Of a stretch of 64,000 nucleotides of DNA, positions 62,703 to 64,000 are shown one piece after another (the first letter of the stretch is position 1; every line of letters starts with the position of its first letter). The position numbers and the translations under genes are program-made. This DNA comes from Vibrio porteresiae DSM 19223 (GTDB taxonomy: Bacteria > Pseudomonadota > Gammaproteobacteria > Enterobacterales > Vibrionaceae), in NCBI RefSeq assembly GCF_024347055.1, contig NZ_AP024895.1, forward strand, positions 2,914,001 to 2,978,000, written 5' to 3'. Under the pieces are notes generated by a model that worked only from the letters and a program-made list of their open reading frames with translations, searched no databases and was not told the origin of the DNA.

Positions 62703-62779
62703 TGGCGGAACGGACGGGACTCGAACCCGCGACCCTCGGCGTGACAGGCCGATATTCTAACCAACTGAACTACCGCTCC
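62703..62779 (-). tRNA. tRNA-Asp (anticodon GTC)
   Basis: A full 77-base cloverleaf. The acceptor is GGAGCGG, the anticodon loop CTGTCAC carries GTC, the T loop is TTCGAGT, and CCA is encoded. It lies eight bases before tRNA-Trp, after 5S rRNA. Confidence 0.97.
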
Positions 62780-62866
62780 ACAAATTGTTACTAAAGAATA
62801 GTCTTACTTAAATAATGCTAGTTCTTCAGTTTTGCTTTTAGACCTTAAGACCTAAAGGCAGTATTA

Positions 62867-62986
62867 AAGCCTGGCGATGTCCTACTCTCACATGGGGAAA
62901 CCCCACACTACCATCGGCGCTAATTCGTTTCACTTCTGAGTTCGGCATGGAATCAGGTGGGTCCAAATCGCTATGGTCGCCAAGCA
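62867..62986 (-). rRNA. rrf: 5S ribosomal RNA
   Basis: The minus strand starts TGCTTGGCGACCATAGCG and ends near CATCGCCAGGCTT, 120 bases, with the conserved CCGAACTCAGAAGTGAAACG in the middle. It lies about 85 bases after 23S rRNA. Confidence 0.95.
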
Positions 62987-63071
62987 AATTCTTTAATTTA
63001 GAAAGCTGTTTCAAGTCTCAACACAATTCAAGTGTCTTAATCGAGTCCTACAAAACCCTTTTGGTGTTGTA

Positions 63072-64000
<929 letters not shown>

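Overview
The window is a piece of the main chromosome of a Vibrio (Vibrionaceae). The evidence is the protein sequences themselves, the long PstA/PstC variants, a paired OxyR2-type regulator and peroxiredoxin, and a gene order (guaA-guaB-xseA-yfgJ-alaX-der-bamB-yfgM-hisS-ispG-rodZ-rlmN-ndk-pepB-isc-trmJ/suhB-secFD-yajC-tgt-queA-aceA-aceB) that, as far as I remember, follows V. cholerae chromosome I around VC0719-VC0768. The species cannot be fixed from the sequence alone. No insertion sequence, prophage, integron or CRISPR array was seen.

Layout. 1-5.1 kb: the end of D-amino acid dehydrogenase, a sodium:alanine symporter, a BASS-family transporter with a structured leader, an acetate transporter and a small membrane protein. 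5.3-10 kb: purine synthesis (guaBA) and xseA. 10.3-10.6 kb: a gene-free stretch rich in GATC that occupies the position of crtS, the site whose replication triggers chromosome 2 replication in V. cholerae. 10.6-22 kb: a housekeeping block (alanyl-tRNA editing, ribosome GTPase Der, outer-membrane assembly BamB, YfgM, HisS, IspG, RodZ, RlmN, Ndk, PepB). 22-28 kb: the complete iscRSUA-hscBA-fdx-iscX iron-sulfur operon with two abutting IscR sites. 28-36 kb: trmJ, suhB, an isochorismatase-like gene, secF-secD-yajC, tgt and queA. 36-40 kb: a CBS-domain gene and the glyoxylate shunt (aceB-aceA) with a HexR-like operator. 40.5-43.2 kb: oxyR2 divergent from a 2-Cys peroxiredoxin, then cutC. 43.2-55.5 kb: a phosphate block, pstC-pstA-pstB-phoU divergent from ppk-ppx, converging with phoB-phoR-pstS, with three readable Pho boxes. 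55.6-62 kb: rdgC, trhP-yfhL, nfsA with a DUF1904 gene, a Fur-boxed gene-free stretch that looks like a small RNA gene, a dienelactone hydrolase and an orphan AAA ATPase. 62.2-64 kb: the 3' end of a ribosomal RNA operon (23S-5S-tRNA-Asp-tRNA-Trp, minus strand) followed by two tandem tRNA-like units separated by terminator hairpins.

How the parts work together. The Pho block couples phosphate sensing (PhoR/PhoB), uptake (Pst), signalling (PhoU) and storage as polyphosphate (Ppk/Ppx). The isc operon senses its own product through IscR. OxyR2 and the peroxiredoxin form a peroxide-sensing pair. The least explained parts are non-coding: the crtS candidate, the Fur-controlled small RNA candidate, the tRNA-like array and the BASS leader hairpin.
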